This document shows positions 44,638-54,077 of a stretch of 64,000 bases of DNA, in pieces. Position 1 is the stretch's first letter; each line of letters starts with the position of its first letter. The DNA lies in contig NZ_LT906434.1 of the NCBI RefSeq assembly GCF_900187305.1, positions 1,116,001 to 1,180,000 of the forward strand. The letters are read 5' to 3'. Under the pieces are notes generated by a model that ran no database searches, was not told where the DNA came from, and saw only the letters and a program-made list of their open reading frames with translations. A program made the translations under genes and the position numbers. The DNA comes from Neisseria zoodegmatis. Its GTDB lineage: Bacteria > Pseudomonadota > Gammaproteobacteria > Burkholderiales > Neisseriaceae.

Positions 44638-45198
44638 TTAAGGCTTGGTGGCGCTGAAACGCCATTTGCCGGGCGCCAAATCAAGCGAAAAGATATTCAG
44701 ACGGCCTACCGCAATCCGCACCAAACGCAGGCAGGGATAGCCTGTTTTGGCCGTCATTCGGCGCACTTGACGGTTTTTGCCTTCGCTGATGGTGATTTCC
44801 AACCAAAAATCGGGCACGGTTTTGCGCTCCCTGATGGGCGGGTTGCGCGGCCACAAACGGTCGGTTTCGCCTGCGTCCAACACGCGCACTTGGGCGGGGC
44901 GGGTAACGAAGTCGCCTAAGTCCACGCCGTCGCGCAACAGGTTTAATTTTGCTTCGTCGGGGCTGCCTTCGACTTGCGCCCAGTAGGTTTTCTTTTTGCC
45001 GTGTTTGGGTTCGGCGATTTTCGTTTGCAGGCGGCCGTCGTTGGTGAGTAAGAGCAGCCCTTCGCTGTCGGTGTCCAGCCGCCCCGCCGGATAAAATCCG
45101 GGTGCTTCTATATAGTCTTTCAAGCTGGTGTGTTTTTCGTGCGCCGAAAACTGGCAGATTACCCCGTAGGGTTTGTTGAACACAATCAGGTCATTCAT
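44638..45198 (-). CDS. rluE: 23S rRNA pseudouridine synthase, RluE/RsuA family
   Basis: From the ATG at 45198 the protein has 186 residues. The RsuA-family core shows the catalytic motif FYPAGRLDTDSEGLLLLTNDG with the nucleophilic Asp, and GKNRQVRRMTAKTGYPCLRLVRIAVG. It lacks the N-terminal S4 domain of RsuA/RluB, which together with the size points to RluE. It modifies one uridine in 23S rRNA. A longer frame to 45312 lacks similarity. Confidence 0.87.
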   Translation of the reverse strand: MNDLIVFNKPYGVICQFSAHEKHTSLKDYIEAPGFYPAGRLDTDSEGLLLLTNDGRLQTKIAEPKHGKKKTYWAQVEGSPDEAKLNLLRDGVDLGDFVTRPAQVRVLDAGETDRLWPRNPPIRERKTVPDFWLEITISEGKNRQVRRMTAKTGYPCLRLVRIAVGRLNIFSLDLAPGKWRFSATKP

Positions 45199-45441
45199 TG
45201 GGTTTACCGCGTTTCTGTAAGGGTGGCAGGATGCCGCATCGTATGCGCGCTTGCGTATTGTACGCCATACGGTGGCTAAGCCCAAAAGCCGTGGCTTCAA
45301 GCGGATAAACATCTTGTGCGGGCTGGTGCGGTGTTTCGCTATATAACCAAACCGTTATGACGATAAAACCAAGCATTCTTTCACTTTTTCAGACGGCCTG
45401 TGTAGAGTGGGGCCATTCTTATTTATCTATGTGAGGAATGG

Positions 45442-46518
45442 ATGATGATTGCACAACGCCCTTTATCGTTTGCCGCCTTGTTCGGCGCAGTATTGGCTTT
45501 ATCGGCGTGTTCGCCCAAAGCCGAAGAACAAAGCACGCAAGTTGCCGCGTCTTCAGATGGCAGTGCTGCTGCAAGTTCGGGAAGCATCAAGCTTTTGAAC
45601 GTGTCTTATGACGTGGCACGCGATTTCTATAAAGAATACAACCCCTTATTTATCAAGGCATATCAGGCCAAAAATCCGGGCGCGGAGATCAGCATCCAGC
45701 AGTCGCACGGCGGCTCCAGCAAACAGGCATTGGCGGTGGCGAACGGTTTGCAGGCCGATGTGGCGACCATGAACCAGACATCCGATATCGAATTGCTGGA
45801 GAAAAAAGGTTTGGTCAAAGCCGAGTGGCGCACCCGTTTGCCTGATAACGCCGTGCCTTTTACCGGCACGACCGTGTTTCTCGTGCGCAAAGGCAATCCC
45901 AAGCAGATTCGCGATTGGGCTGATTTAGCCAAAGACAATCTGCAAATTGTGTTGGCCAATCCCAAAACCAGCGGTAACGGCCGCTACGCCTTTCTCGGCG
46001 CGTTCGGTTATGCCTTGAAAACAAACAACGGTGATGAAGCCAAAGCCAAAGAATTTACCGGCAAGCTGCTCAAAAACACACCTGTTTTAGAAAACGGCGG
46101 CAGAGCGGCAACCACAACCTTTACCCAGCGCAATATCGGCGATGTGTTGGTCACTTTTGAAAACGAAGCCAACCACGTCAGCCGCAACCTCGCACCCGGC
46201 CAATTTGAAATCGTGTATCCGAGCTACACCATTCTCTCGGAAAGCCCCGTGGCCGTGGTGGACAGCGTGGCGGGTAAAAAAGGCTCGCAGGCTGCCGCCG
46301 AAGAGTATCTGAAATACTTGTGGAGCGAACCCGCCCAAGAGCTTGCCGCCAAATTCTATATGCGGCCGAGCAATCCTGCTGTGTTGGCAAAACACAAGTC
46401 GGAATTTCCCGAAATGGAAACCTTCAGCCCCAACCAAGTGTTCGGCTCTTGGGAAGAGATTATGAAGAAATATTTTGCCGACGGCGGATTGTTTGACCAG
46501 TTGGCTCAAAAGCAGTAA
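45442..46518 (+). CDS. sbp: Sulfate/thiosulfate ABC transporter substrate-binding lipoprotein
   Basis: The 358-residue protein begins with a lipoprotein signal (LALSAC) and continues with SIKLLNVSYDVARDFYKEYN, SIQQSHGGSSKQALAVANGLQADVATMNQ and ILSESPVAVVDSV, the typical Sbp/CysP sequence. It captures sulfate or thiosulfate outside the inner membrane. No cysTWA permease genes are adjacent, so the transporter core is encoded elsewhere. A DUS-pair terminator follows. Confidence 0.93.
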   Translation: MMIAQRPLSFAALFGAVLALSACSPKAEEQSTQVAASSDGSAAASSGSIKLLNVSYDVARDFYKEYNPLFIKAYQAKNPGAEISIQQSHGGSSKQALAVANGLQADVATMNQTSDIELLEKKGLVKAEWRTRLPDNAVPFTGTTVFLVRKGNPKQIRDWADLAKDNLQIVLANPKTSGNGRYAFLGAFGYALKTNNGDEAKAKEFTGKLLKNTPVLENGGRAATTTFTQRNIGDVLVTFENEANHVSRNLAPGQFEIVYPSYTILSESPVAVVDSVAGKKGSQAAAEEYLKYLWSEPAQELAAKFYMRPSNPAVLAKHKSEFPEMETFSPNQVFGSWEEIMKKYFADGGLFDQLAQKQ

Positions 46519-46536
46519 AGAGCAGATTGAAGCATT

Positions 46537-46570
46537 GGAGGCCGTCTGAAAATATATTCAGACGGCCTCC
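46537..46570 (+). terminator. DUS-pair terminator after sbp
   Basis: GGAGGCCGTCTGAA and its exact complement with a six-base AT loop. Confidence 0.8.
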
Positions 46571-46661
46571 GGTTTTGATACGGCTAAGCAGCAGTTAGAT
46601 GATGCTTACATTGCCGGCGGTTTCTTCCGGCATGTTTAATTAAATCCGCATACGGCACGAT

Positions 46662-47456
46662 TTATTTCCAAGCCGCGCAAAATTCCGACCAGTGCGCTTT
46701 TTCTGCGGCTTGTGATTTTAAGTAGTTGTGCAGGCGTTTGATTTCCATTTCGTATTCGTCTGCATCCAGTGCGCCGCTCATCATGCGGAAGCGCAGATAC
46801 ATTAAATAAGTGTTGGCGGCATCGGTTTCGCAATAGTCGCGGATGTCTTTCAGACGGCCTGAATGGTAGGCTTCCCACACTTTGCTGCCGTCCATGCCCA
46901 GTTTGCCGGGAAAGCCGCACAGTTTGGCCATGTCGTCGAGCGGCACGCTGGCGCGGGGTTGGTAGAGGGCGAGCAGATCCATGAGGTCGCAATGGCGGTT
47001 GTGGTAGCGGCTGATGTAGTTGTTCCATTTGAAATCGCGGCTGTCGCCGAAATCGCCTTCTCCGGTGTCCCAATAGCGGGCGGCGGGGATGCCGTGGATG
47101 AGGGCGCGGTAGTGCAGCACGGGCAGGTCGAAACCGCCGCCGTTCCAGCTCACCAGTTGCGGCGTGTGGGTTTCGATAAGGTCGAAAAACTTGGCGATCA
47201 TGGTTTCTTCGTCGTCGCTGGTTTCGCCTATGGTGCCGACGTGGATTTTGTCTTGCCCCCAGCGCATGCAGCATGAAATGGCGACGACCTGATGCAGGTG
47301 GTGCTGCATAAAGTCGCTGCCGGTTTGGGCGCGGCGTTTTTGTTGGGCAAACGTTACCACATCGGCATCGGATACGTCGGCAGGCATATCGTAAAGCGTG
47401 CGTATGCCTTTTACGTCGGGCACGGTTTCAATATCGAAAGCGAGAATAGGGGTCAT
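46662..47456 (-). CDS. Predicted 3'-5' exonuclease related to the PolB exonuclease domain
   Basis: From the ATG at 47456 the protein has 264 residues. The DnaQ-like acidic motifs are visible: AFDIETVPD (ExoI, DxE) at the start, LVSWNGGGFDLPVLHYRAL (ExoII) near residue 105, and YCETDAANTYLMYLR (ExoIII, with Asp) near residue 215. This matches the family described as exonucleases similar to the editing domain of DNA polymerase B. Role in DNA or RNA processing unknown. An uptake sequence lies in the gene. Confidence 0.85.
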   Translation of the reverse strand: MTPILAFDIETVPDVKGIRTLYDMPADVSDADVVTFAQQKRRAQTGSDFMQHHLHQVVAISCCMRWGQDKIHVGTIGETSDDEETMIAKFFDLIETHTPQLVSWNGGGFDLPVLHYRALIHGIPAARYWDTGEGDFGDSRDFKWNNYISRYHNRHCDLMDLLALYQPRASVPLDDMAKLCGFPGKLGMDGSKVWEAYHSGRLKDIRDYCETDAANTYLMYLRFRMMSGALDADEYEMEIKRLHNYLKSQAAEKAHWSEFCAAWK

Positions 47457-47655
47457 GATGAGGCTCCTCGGAGATGGCTGCATTGTGGCATGAAGCAGGC
47501 GGTGCGCCAAGTGTGGCAAAACCGCCAACGCCCACCGCAGGTATGGTGCAAAAATATCACTTTATCGTGCAAAACAATCATTCTTTCGGTGCGAAAACAT
47601 GATTTAACGGTATTGAAACGAGAGTTTGGTACAATGCCCGCTTCCATCACCCAAC

Positions 47656-47681
47656 AGGCCGTCTGAAATATTCAGACGGCC
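47656..47681 (+). other. DUS pair in the dsbC leader
   Basis: AGGCCGTCTGAA and its complement nearly abut 24 bp upstream of dsbC. The hairpin may be an uptake signal rather than a terminator here, because it lies just before the ribosome site of the next gene. Confidence 0.5.
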
Positions 47682-47704
47682 GCTTGAAGACATACGGAAA
47701 GACT

Positions 47705-48466
47705 ATGAAAAAAAAGCTGATATATATGATGCTGCCGTTTATGCTGCCGCTGGCGGCCTGCGGGCAGACGCCTTCTGCTGCGGAAAAAAGCGAGCCTGCG
47801 CCCCAAAACGCCGCTTCGGAAATCAAGACCAACCTTGAAAAAGCTTACGCTTCCCAAAAGCTGAAAGTACAAAGCGTCAACAACACCCCGATCAACGGCC
47901 TGTATGAAGTGGTGGTATCGGGCAACCAGATTATCTATACCGACGGCAAGGCGAAATACATTCTGCAAGGCAGCCTGCTGGATGTGGAAGCGCGCCGCGA
48001 TTTGACCGAAGAGCGCATGGCCGCACTGCATACAGTTGATTTCGTTTCCCTGCCGCTCGACAAAGCGATTAAAGAAGTGCGCGGTAACGGCAAACTCAAA
48101 GTGGCAGTTTTTTCCGACCCCGATTGCCCGTTCTGCAAACGTTTGGAACGCGAATTTACCAAAATGAACGACATCACGATTTACAGCTTTATGATGCCGC
48201 TGGCCAGCCTGCACCCCGATGCGGCGCGTAAGGCCGAACAGATTTGGTGTCAGCCCAACCGCACGGCTGCATGGACGGCTTGGATGCGCGAAGGCAAAAT
48301 GCCGCCGCAAGTGAAAGTGTGCGACAACCCGGTGGAAGAAACCACTTCGCTGGGCGAGCAGCTCGGTTTTCACGGCACGCCGGCGATTGTGTTCCCCAAC
48401 GGCAAAACCCAAAGCGGTTACAGCCCGATGCCGCAGCTTGAGCAGATCATCAAACAAAACCAGTAA
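47705..48466 (+). CDS. dsbC: Thiol:disulfide interchange protein DsbC, lipoprotein form
   Basis: From the ATG at 47705 the protein has 253 residues. The signal peptide ends in LAAC, so unlike E. coli DsbC it should be a lipoprotein. A DsbC/G dimerisation domain (about residues 40-100) precedes a thioredoxin domain with FSDPDCPFCKRLE (CPFC active site, near 137) and the cis-Pro loop HGTPAIVFPNG. It isomerises wrong disulfides in the periplasm. DsbB, an oxidative partner system, is encoded at 63324. Confidence 0.93.
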   Translation: MKKKLIYMMLPFMLPLAACGQTPSAAEKSEPAPQNAASEIKTNLEKAYASQKLKVQSVNNTPINGLYEVVVSGNQIIYTDGKAKYILQGSLLDVEARRDLTEERMAALHTVDFVSLPLDKAIKEVRGNGKLKVAVFSDPDCPFCKRLEREFTKMNDITIYSFMMPLASLHPDAARKAEQIWCQPNRTAAWTAWMREGKMPPQVKVCDNPVEETTSLGEQLGFHGTPAIVFPNGKTQSGYSPMPQLEQIIKQNQ

Positions 48467-48566
48467 TACGGATAAGGCGCAGACGGTAATATCGCGGTTT
48501 GCGCCGGGCCGGTACCAATGGATTGAAACGATAAAGCCGTAACCGCACCGTTGCCGGTTTAAAAAA

Positions 48567-48606
48567 CGTGAGGCCGTCTGAAAAAATCTTTTCAGACGGC
48601 CTCACG
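48567..48606. terminator. Bidirectional DUS-pair terminator between dsbC and purC
   Basis: CGTGAGGCCGTCTGAAAA and its complement, with A run on one side and T run on the other. It serves both convergent genes. Confidence 0.8.
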
Positions 48607-48628
48607 TTTTATCGGCAGCCGTTACGGT

Positions 48629-49495
48629 TTACTTTTCCGCCGTGAGCAAATCCAACGCTTCCTGATATTTGGCAACCGTTTTTTCGATTACGTCGGCAGG
48701 CACTTTGGGGGCGGGGGCTTGTTTGTTCCAGCCGCTTTGCTCCAGCCAGTCGCGCACAAACTGTTTGTCGAAAGAGGGCGGGTTGGTGCCGACTTGGTAT
48801 TGGTCGGCAGGCCAGAAGCGGCTGGAATCGGGTGTCAGCACTTCGTCCATCAGAGTGAGTGTGCCGTTTTCATCCAAGCCGAACTCGAATTTGGTGTCGC
48901 AAATAATAATGCCGCAGGTTTTGGCGTATTCGGCGGCTTCGGTGTAAAGCCGAATGGCTTTGCTGCGCACTTCGGCGGCGAGTTCTTTGCCGATGATGTT
49001 TTCGCATTCTTCAAAGCTGATGTTTTCGTCGTGGTCGCCGACGGCGGCTTTGGTGGACGGGGTAAAAATCACTTCGGGCAACTGTTGGGCTTCTTGCAGA
49101 CCTTCGGGCAGTTTGATGCCGCATACCGTGCCGGTTTTCTGATAATCCTTCCAGCCGCTGCCGGCCAGATAGCCGCGCACGATGGCTTCGACTTTCACCG
49201 GCGTGAGTTTTTTGGCGACGACGGCGCGTTTTTCCAGTTTTTTGGCTTCGGCTTCGGGCAATACGTCGTGCACGCTCTCGCCGGTGAAGTGGTTGGGCAT
49301 GATGTGGGCGAGTTTGTTGAACCAGAAATTGGAAATGCGGGTAAGGATTTCGCCTTTGCCGGGAATGGGGTCGTCGAGGATGACGTCGAAGGCGGAGAGG
49401 CGGTCGGAGGCGACCATAAGCATGCGTTTGTCGTCGATTTCGTAAAGATCGCGTACTTTGCCGGAATAGATTTTTTTTAGGCTGATGGCAGACAT
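48629..49495 (-). CDS. purC: Phosphoribosylaminoimidazole-succinocarboxamide synthase
   Basis: The 288-residue enzyme shows [14 protein letters not shown] (ATP-binding loop) at the start, [21 protein letters not shown] near residue 105 and [14 protein letters not shown] near 205. It matches the longer, eukaryote-like SAICAR synthetase subtype. It joins aspartate to CAIR in purine synthesis. Terminated by the hairpin shared with dsbC. Confidence 0.96.
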   Translation of the reverse strand: MSAISLKKIYSGKVRDLYEIDDKRMLMVASDRLSAFDVILDDPIPGKGEILTRISNFWFNKLAHIMPNHFTGESVHDVLPEAEAKKLEKRAVVAKKLTPVKVEAIVRGYLAGSGWKDYQKTGTVCGIKLPEGLQEAQQLPEVIFTPSTKAAVGDHDENISFEECENIIGKELAAEVRSKAIRLYTEAAEYAKTCGIIICDTKFEFGLDENGTLTLMDEVLTPDSSRFWPADQYQVGTNPPSFDKQFVRDWLEQSGWNKQAPAPKVPADVIEKTVAKYQEALDLLTAEK

Positions 49496-49622
49496 GGTCG
49501 TTCCTTGGAGTCGTCAATTTTGGGGAACGGTATTTTAGCTCAAATTGCTGCCGAAAGGGGCGGATTGTTAGCAATTCGGGCTGATTGCCGCAGCTGTTGC
49601 AGAGCGGTTTTATGATGTTTGA

Positions 49623-49663
49623 AGGCCGTCTGAAAACCAACTTTGCTGGTTTTCAGACGGCCT
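49623..49663 (-). terminator. Long DUS-pair terminator after znuA
   Basis: AGGCCGTCTGAAAACCA and its complement around a 7-base loop; 17-bp stem. It lies 29 bp beyond the znuA stop. Confidence 0.8.
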
Positions 49664-49691
49664 CGTATCGGTTTTTGTTTAAGGAAACGCT

Positions 49692-50606
49692 TTATTTCAT
49701 GGCGTCGGTTAATACGCGCACGTTGTAGCGGTACATGCCGATGTAGGTGTTGGCAGGCGCGTTGCCCAGCGCGTCGGAGTAGAGCCTGCCGCTCACTTTC
49801 ACGCCGGTTTCTTTGGCAATGCGCTCAACCATGCGGGCATCTTTGATGTTTTCGGCAAACACGGCCTTGATGCCTTCGCGTTTGATTTGGCGGATGATGG
49901 AAGCCACTTGTTTGGCAGACGGCTCGGCGGCAGTACTCACGCCTTGCGGTGCGGTAAAGCGGATGTTGTAGCGTTTGCCCATATAGGCAAAAGCGTCGTG
50001 GCCGGTCAGCACTTTGCGTTGCGCCTGCGGAATGGCGGCGAACGATTTTTGCGCGTCGGCGTGGAGTTTTTTCAGCTCGTTTTGATAGGCGTTCAAACGC
50101 TGCTGGTAGTAGGCTTTGCCTTGCGGGTCGGCTTTGATCAGGGCGTTGGCGACGTTTTGGGCGTAGGTCTGCATCAGCACGGGGTCGGTCCAGACGTGCG
50201 GGTCGAATTCGCCGTGGTCGTGATGGTGGTGGCCGTGATCATGGTTGTGGTCGTGGCCGTGATGGTGGCCGCCTTCGGGGGCTTTAAGGGGTTTGATGCC
50301 TGCGGTGGCTTCGGCGTAGGGCACTTTGCTTTGTTTCACGGCACGTTGCACGTCGCCGCCTTCCAAGCCGAGGCCGTTGAGCAGCACCAATTTGGCTTCT
50401 CGGATTTTTTTGATGTCGCTGCTGGTCATGTGGTAGGCGTGTGAATCTTGGTTGGCACCCACTAAGTTTTGCACGCTCACGCGTTCGCCGCCGACTTGTT
50501 TGGTTACGTCGCCCAAAATGCTGAAGCTGGTCACAACGGGCATGGGGGCGGCGTAGAGGCTGCCGGAGACGAGGGCGGCAATGATGCCGGTTTTCCAATG
50601 TTTCAT
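49692..50606 (-). CDS. znuA: Zinc ABC transporter substrate-binding protein ZnuA
   Basis: From the ATG at 50606 the protein has 304 residues with a signal peptide (MKHWKTGIIAALVSGSLYAA). The metal-site histidines fit cluster 9 binding proteins. The His/Asp-rich loop GGHHHGHDHNHDHGHHHHDHG (about residues 113-133) is typical of zinc-specific ZnuA rather than manganese binders. It is the last gene of the znuC-znuB-znuA unit. In pathogenic Neisseria the orthologous system is under Zur control. Confidence 0.93.
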   Translation of the reverse strand: MKHWKTGIIAALVSGSLYAAPMPVVTSFSILGDVTKQVGGERVSVQNLVGANQDSHAYHMTSSDIKKIREAKLVLLNGLGLEGGDVQRAVKQSKVPYAEATAGIKPLKAPEGGHHHGHDHNHDHGHHHHDHGEFDPHVWTDPVLMQTYAQNVANALIKADPQGKAYYQQRLNAYQNELKKLHADAQKSFAAIPQAQRKVLTGHDAFAYMGKRYNIRFTAPQGVSTAAEPSAKQVASIIRQIKREGIKAVFAENIKDARMVERIAKETGVKVSGRLYSDALGNAPANTYIGMYRYNVRVLTDAMK

Positions 50607-50705
50607 ATCGATTCCTTTGATATAACGTAACAATTCTAATGAGGTGAAAAATTTTTTAAGACGGCCGGATATTTGGAAAAGAGGCCGTCTGAAAAGTTCC
50701 GATGC

Positions 50706-51581
50706 TTAAGCGCGGAGGTGTTTTTTGTGGCGCAGCCATTTGGGCAGGATGCCGCCTTCCCAGCCGAATATTACCGAAAACAGGTAAAACGCACCGCACC
50801 ATAAAATGATGGCAGGGCCGGAGGGGATTTCGACATGGTAAGAAAACAGCAGGCCGCCCAAGCCGCAGGCCAGCGCGGTCAGCACCGACAGCAACAGCAG
50901 CATGCCCATGTTTTTCGCCCACAGGCGGGCGGAAATCGCCGGCAGCATCATCAACCCCACCGACATCAACGTGCCCAATGCCTGAAAACCGGCTACCAAG
51001 TTCATCACCACCAGCACCAAAAACAGAATGTGCCACAGCCCGCCTTTGCCGTTAACGGCCTGTAAAAACAGCGGGTCGATGCTTTCCAGTACCAACGGGC
51101 GGTAAATCACGGCCAAGGTGGTAATGGTTATGCTTGCCGACACGGCAATCAGTTGCAGCGCGGGCAAATCCACGGCCAGCACGGAGCCGAACAGCAGGTG
51201 CAGCAAATCGACGCTGCTGCCGTTTTTGCTGACCAGTATCACACCGATGGCCAAGCTGCTGAGGTAAAACGCGGCGAAGTTGGCGTCTTCTTTCAAGCTG
51301 GTAAAGCGGCTTACCAATCCCGCCAGCAGCGCCATCAGCATACCGGCGGCAAACCCGCCCGCACTCATGGCGGGCATGCTCAGGCCGGCCAGCATATAGC
51401 CGATTGCCGCACCGGGCAAAACCGCGTGGCTGAGGGCGTCGCCGATCAGGCTCATGCGGCGCATCACCAAAAACACGCCGACGGGTGCCGCGCTCAAGGC
51501 AAGGCACACAATCGAAGCCAGCGCATAGCGCATAAAGTCGAATTCGGCAAAGGGTTCGATTAATAATTCGTAAATATTCAT
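50706..51581 (-). CDS. znuB: Zinc ABC transporter permease ZnuB
   Basis: From the ATG at 51581 the protein has 291 residues and about eight membrane helices. FLVMRRMSLIGDALSHAVLPGAAIGYMLAG is the ABC-3 family signature that contacts the ATPase. The gene lies between znuC and znuA on the same strand. About 175 bp separate it from znuC, including one DUS pair (51597-51655), which may reduce read-through. Confidence 0.94.
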   Translation of the reverse strand: MNIYELLIEPFAEFDFMRYALASIVCLALSAAPVGVFLVMRRMSLIGDALSHAVLPGAAIGYMLAGLSMPAMSAGGFAAGMLMALLAGLVSRFTSLKEDANFAAFYLSSLAIGVILVSKNGSSVDLLHLLFGSVLAVDLPALQLIAVSASITITTLAVIYRPLVLESIDPLFLQAVNGKGGLWHILFLVLVVMNLVAGFQALGTLMSVGLMMLPAISARLWAKNMGMLLLLSVLTALACGLGGLLFSYHVEIPSGPAIILWCGAFYLFSVIFGWEGGILPKWLRHKKHLRA

Positions 51582-51757
51582 GAGATTACTTGCAGGCCGT
51601 CTGAAAAGGTTCAAACGGCAGATAAACAGGGCAGGGCGTTTTTTCAGACGGCCTGTAACAATGGGCAATCGGTAGCGGGGCGGCAATGCCGGTTTTGGCA
51701 GATAAAGGCATTTTCAAGCGTGTTGCCGTCAAGCTTGCTGACGGCACGCCCTGAAAA

Positions 51758-52486
51758 TCAGACGGTTTCGCACCATTCTTCCGATTCGTGCCGCTGCATG
51801 GCGGCGTTGGCTTCTTGCAGATAAGTGTCGGTAAGCACCGTTTCGGTTGCGCCTTGGGCGATTTTGCGGCGGGCAACCAACAGGGTTTGAGGAAAATACG
51901 CCCGCACTTGTTCATAATCGTGCAGCACCGCCACAATCGACTGGCCTTCGCGGTGGCAGCCGCGCAAAACGTCGAGCAGGGCGTAAGTAGTGCGTGCGTC
52001 CACGGCGTTGAACGGTTCGTCGAGCAGCAGGAATTTGGCGTTCTGCGCCAACATGCGCGCAAACAATACGCGCTGAAACTGGCCGTTGGAAAGGTGGGCA
52101 ATCTGGCGGTGGGCGAAATCGGCCATATCCACACGTTCCAAAGCCTGCATCACCCGCTCGCGCTGCTGTGCGTTCACGCGCCCGAAAAAGCCGATTTCAT
52201 ACCAAAGCCCCATAGCCGTGAGCTCGAACACACTGATGGGCTGGCTGCGGTCAACGTCGGACTGCTGCGGCAGATAGGCGATGTCTTTTCTCTCCAAACC
52301 GTGCGTATGCACCGAGCCGGTGTCGGTTTTGAGCAGACCCATCACGGCTTTGAGCAGCGTGGATTTGCCCGCACCGTTGGGGCCGAAAACGGCGCACATG
52401 CAGCCTTCGGCAAATTCGGCATTCAGATGGTGTACCGCAGGGCGGCGGCGGTAGCTGACGGTAAGGTTTTCTAGCGTGATACTCAT
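51758..52486 (-). CDS. znuC: Zinc ABC transporter ATP-binding protein ZnuC
   Basis: From the ATG at 52486 the protein has 242 residues with Walker A (GPNGAGKSTLL), the signature LSNGQFQRVLFARML and Walker B (FLLLDEPFNAVD). It energises ZnuB. Its start codon overlaps the stop of a 33-codon upstream ORF (ATGA), so translation may be coupled. Confidence 0.94.
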   Translation of the reverse strand: MSITLENLTVSYRRRPAVHHLNAEFAEGCMCAVFGPNGAGKSTLLKAVMGLLKTDTGSVHTHGLERKDIAYLPQQSDVDRSQPISVFELTAMGLWYEIGFFGRVNAQQRERVMQALERVDMADFAHRQIAHLSNGQFQRVLFARMLAQNAKFLLLDEPFNAVDARTTYALLDVLRGCHREGQSIVAVLHDYEQVRAYFPQTLLVARRKIAQGATETVLTDTYLQEANAAMQRHESEEWCETV

Positions 52487-52584
52487 GTTGCCGTCGCCCA
52501 AAAATAAACGCCCCACAGCAGCGTCAGTGCGGCAAGGGCAAGCAGCAGGCGCTGAAAGAGGCCGGTCAGTAAAATCGAATTCAT
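52483..52584 (-). CDS. 33-residue hydrophobic ORF overlapping znuC
   Basis: The frame from the ATG at 52584 encodes 33 residues, with one hydrophobic segment of about 25 residues (LLLALAALTLLWGVYFWAT) that could span the membrane. Its TGA overlaps the znuC ATG by 4 bp. The overlap and strong hydrophobicity suggest a small membrane protein or a translational leader of the zinc operon. No family is known to me; the ribosome site is weak. Confidence 0.45.
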   Translation of the reverse strand: MNSILLTGLFQRLLLALAALTLLWGVYFWATAT

Positions 52585-52791
52585 GTATTGTGCCAAACGG
52601 TTCAGACGGCCTTAAACTTCAAAAAAAGCGGGAGGCCGTCTGAAAAACTGAAAAACGTTGCATGATACTGTATAACATTATTATTGTAAAACAGTAAGAT
52701 GCGCAAAGCCGTTTCAAAAAGGCGGGGCGGCGTGCGCGCACGGCTGGCCATCGGCTACAATACGGCTTTTGACGTTTAATGGAAATCTGCC
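52585..52791. promoter_or_regulatory. Divergent promoter region of znu and the DUF2288 gene
   Basis: Contains uptake sequences and an AT-rich core (52660-52700) with TACTGT and ACAGTA as inverted arms around TATAACATTATTATTGTAA. TATAACATTAT partly resembles the ATAACAT half of Zur boxes. A Zur site is expected for a zinc operon but is not clearly matched. Confidence 0.35.
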
Positions 52792-53112
52792 GTGTCCGAC
52801 CATCTGCTCAACGACAAACTCAATCTCGAAACCGCCCGTATTTCGTGGCATGAACTCCAAACCCATTTTGCACGCGGCGCGGCGGTGTATGTGAGTGCCG
52901 AACTCGACCTCATCGAAACCGCCCGCATGATGGCCGACGATAATGCCGAAGGATTAGGCAAATTGATGCAAAACGGCCTGTTCGGTTTGGTTAGCGAAGA
53001 ACAGGCGCGCCGTTTTCTTGCCGACAATCAGCAAATGTGGGCAGTTGTGGTGGCACCGTGGGTGTTGGTGCAGCCTTGTGCCGACGGCAAACCGGCCGGC
53101 CGAAAGAACTAA
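52792..53112 (+). CDS. DUF2288 family protein
   Basis: The frame starts with GTG at 52792 and encodes 106 residues. The core LNLETARISWHELQTHFARGAAVYVSAELDLIETARMMADDNAEGLGKLMQNG matches DUF2288, a small helical family of unknown function common in beta- and gammaproteobacteria. It is upstream of modA in the same direction with a 134-bp gap. No membrane segment. Confidence 0.85.
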   Translation: MSDHLLNDKLNLETARISWHELQTHFARGAAVYVSAELDLIETARMMADDNAEGLGKLMQNGLFGLVSEEQARRFLADNQQMWAVVVAPWVLVQPCADGKPAGRKN

Positions 53113-53246
53113 TACCGGCGGATTAAATCCCGCCCGCCGCAGATGCCCTATAATGCCCATGCCTGCGGAATGAATCCGCGCGGCACGAACATGCCCTAAG
53201 GCGCACAACAATAACCGCATGATTATCTAAAAGTGAGAAAAGCCCG

Positions 53247-53996
53247 ATGAAACCGTTTAGCTGCCTGACGGCCGCCGTGTTGGTTGCCGCTTCGCCTTTT
53301 GCAGCGGCCGAAGAAATCACCGTTTCCGCCGCCGCCAGCCTGAGCAATGCGTTTAAAGACATTGCCGCGCAATACGAAAAACAGTATCCGCACAGCAAAA
53401 TCAAGCTCAACACCGCCGGTTCGGGCACGCTGCTCCAGCAGGTGTTGCAGGGCGCACCGGTGGACGTGTTGGCCTTTGCCGATCAGGAAACGATGGATAA
53501 GGCCGCCGCGCAAGGCGTGATTGATGAGAAAACCCGCCGCAATTTCGCCAAAAATGCGTTGGTGATTGCCGCGCCTGTTGCCGGAAAATCAAGCGTGAAC
53601 AGCCTGAAAGATTTGACACACAGCCGCTTCGAGCGCATTGCCGTGAGCAATCCCGCCAGCGTGCCGGTAGGGCGGTATGCCAAAGCCGCATTGGAAAAGG
53701 CGGGCGTGTGGCAAACGCTGCAACCTAAGATTATCAACACCCAGCATGTGCGCCAGTCGCTCGATTATGTGGCGCGCGGCGAAGTGGATGCCGGTTTTGT
53801 GTACAACACCGATGCGGCGTTGATGAAAGACAAAGTAAAAGTCTTGAAACAAGTGCCCACCGACAAGCCCGTGTCTTATCCGATTGCCGTTACCAAACAA
53901 AGCGCGGCACAGGCCGAAGCCAAACGCTTTGTGCAATATGTGCTGTCGGCGCAGGGCCAAGCGGTGTTGAACCGCTACGGTTTTCAGAAACCTTAA
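53247..53996 (+). CDS. modA: Molybdate-binding periplasmic protein ModA
   Basis: The 249-residue protein has a signal peptide (MKPFSCLTAAVLVAASPFAAA) and the ModA motifs EITVSAAASLSNAFKDIAAQYEKQYP, NTAGSGTLLQQVLQGAPVDVLAFAD and AVSNPASVPVGRYAKAALE. It captures molybdate for ModBC, which is encoded after a DUS-pair terminator-like hairpin (54008-54041). Confidence 0.94.
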   Translation: MKPFSCLTAAVLVAASPFAAAEEITVSAAASLSNAFKDIAAQYEKQYPHSKIKLNTAGSGTLLQQVLQGAPVDVLAFADQETMDKAAAQGVIDEKTRRNFAKNALVIAAPVAGKSSVNSLKDLTHSRFERIAVSNPASVPVGRYAKAALEKAGVWQTLQPKIINTQHVRQSLDYVARGEVDAGFVYNTDAALMKDKVKVLKQVPTDKPVSYPIAVTKQSAAQAEAKRFVQYVLSAQGQAVLNRYGFQKP

Positions 53997-54007
53997 AATA
54001 CGTCTAG

Positions 54008-54041
54008 CGAGGCCGTCTGAAACATTGTTCAGACGGCCTCG
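54008..54041 (+). terminator. DUS-pair hairpin between modA and modB
   Basis: CGAGGCCGTCTGAA and its complement with an 8-base loop, 12 bp after modA. It may attenuate modBC relative to modA. Confidence 0.65.
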
Positions 54042-54077
54042 ATATTGTGATACCTCTGTTCAAATACTCCGCCCACC

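Noticed and set aside
52663..52697. Zur box before znuC
   Set aside because: Only one half-site (TATAACAT) is similar; the inverted arms TACTGT/ACAGTA do not fit known Zur sites, so no firm call was made.
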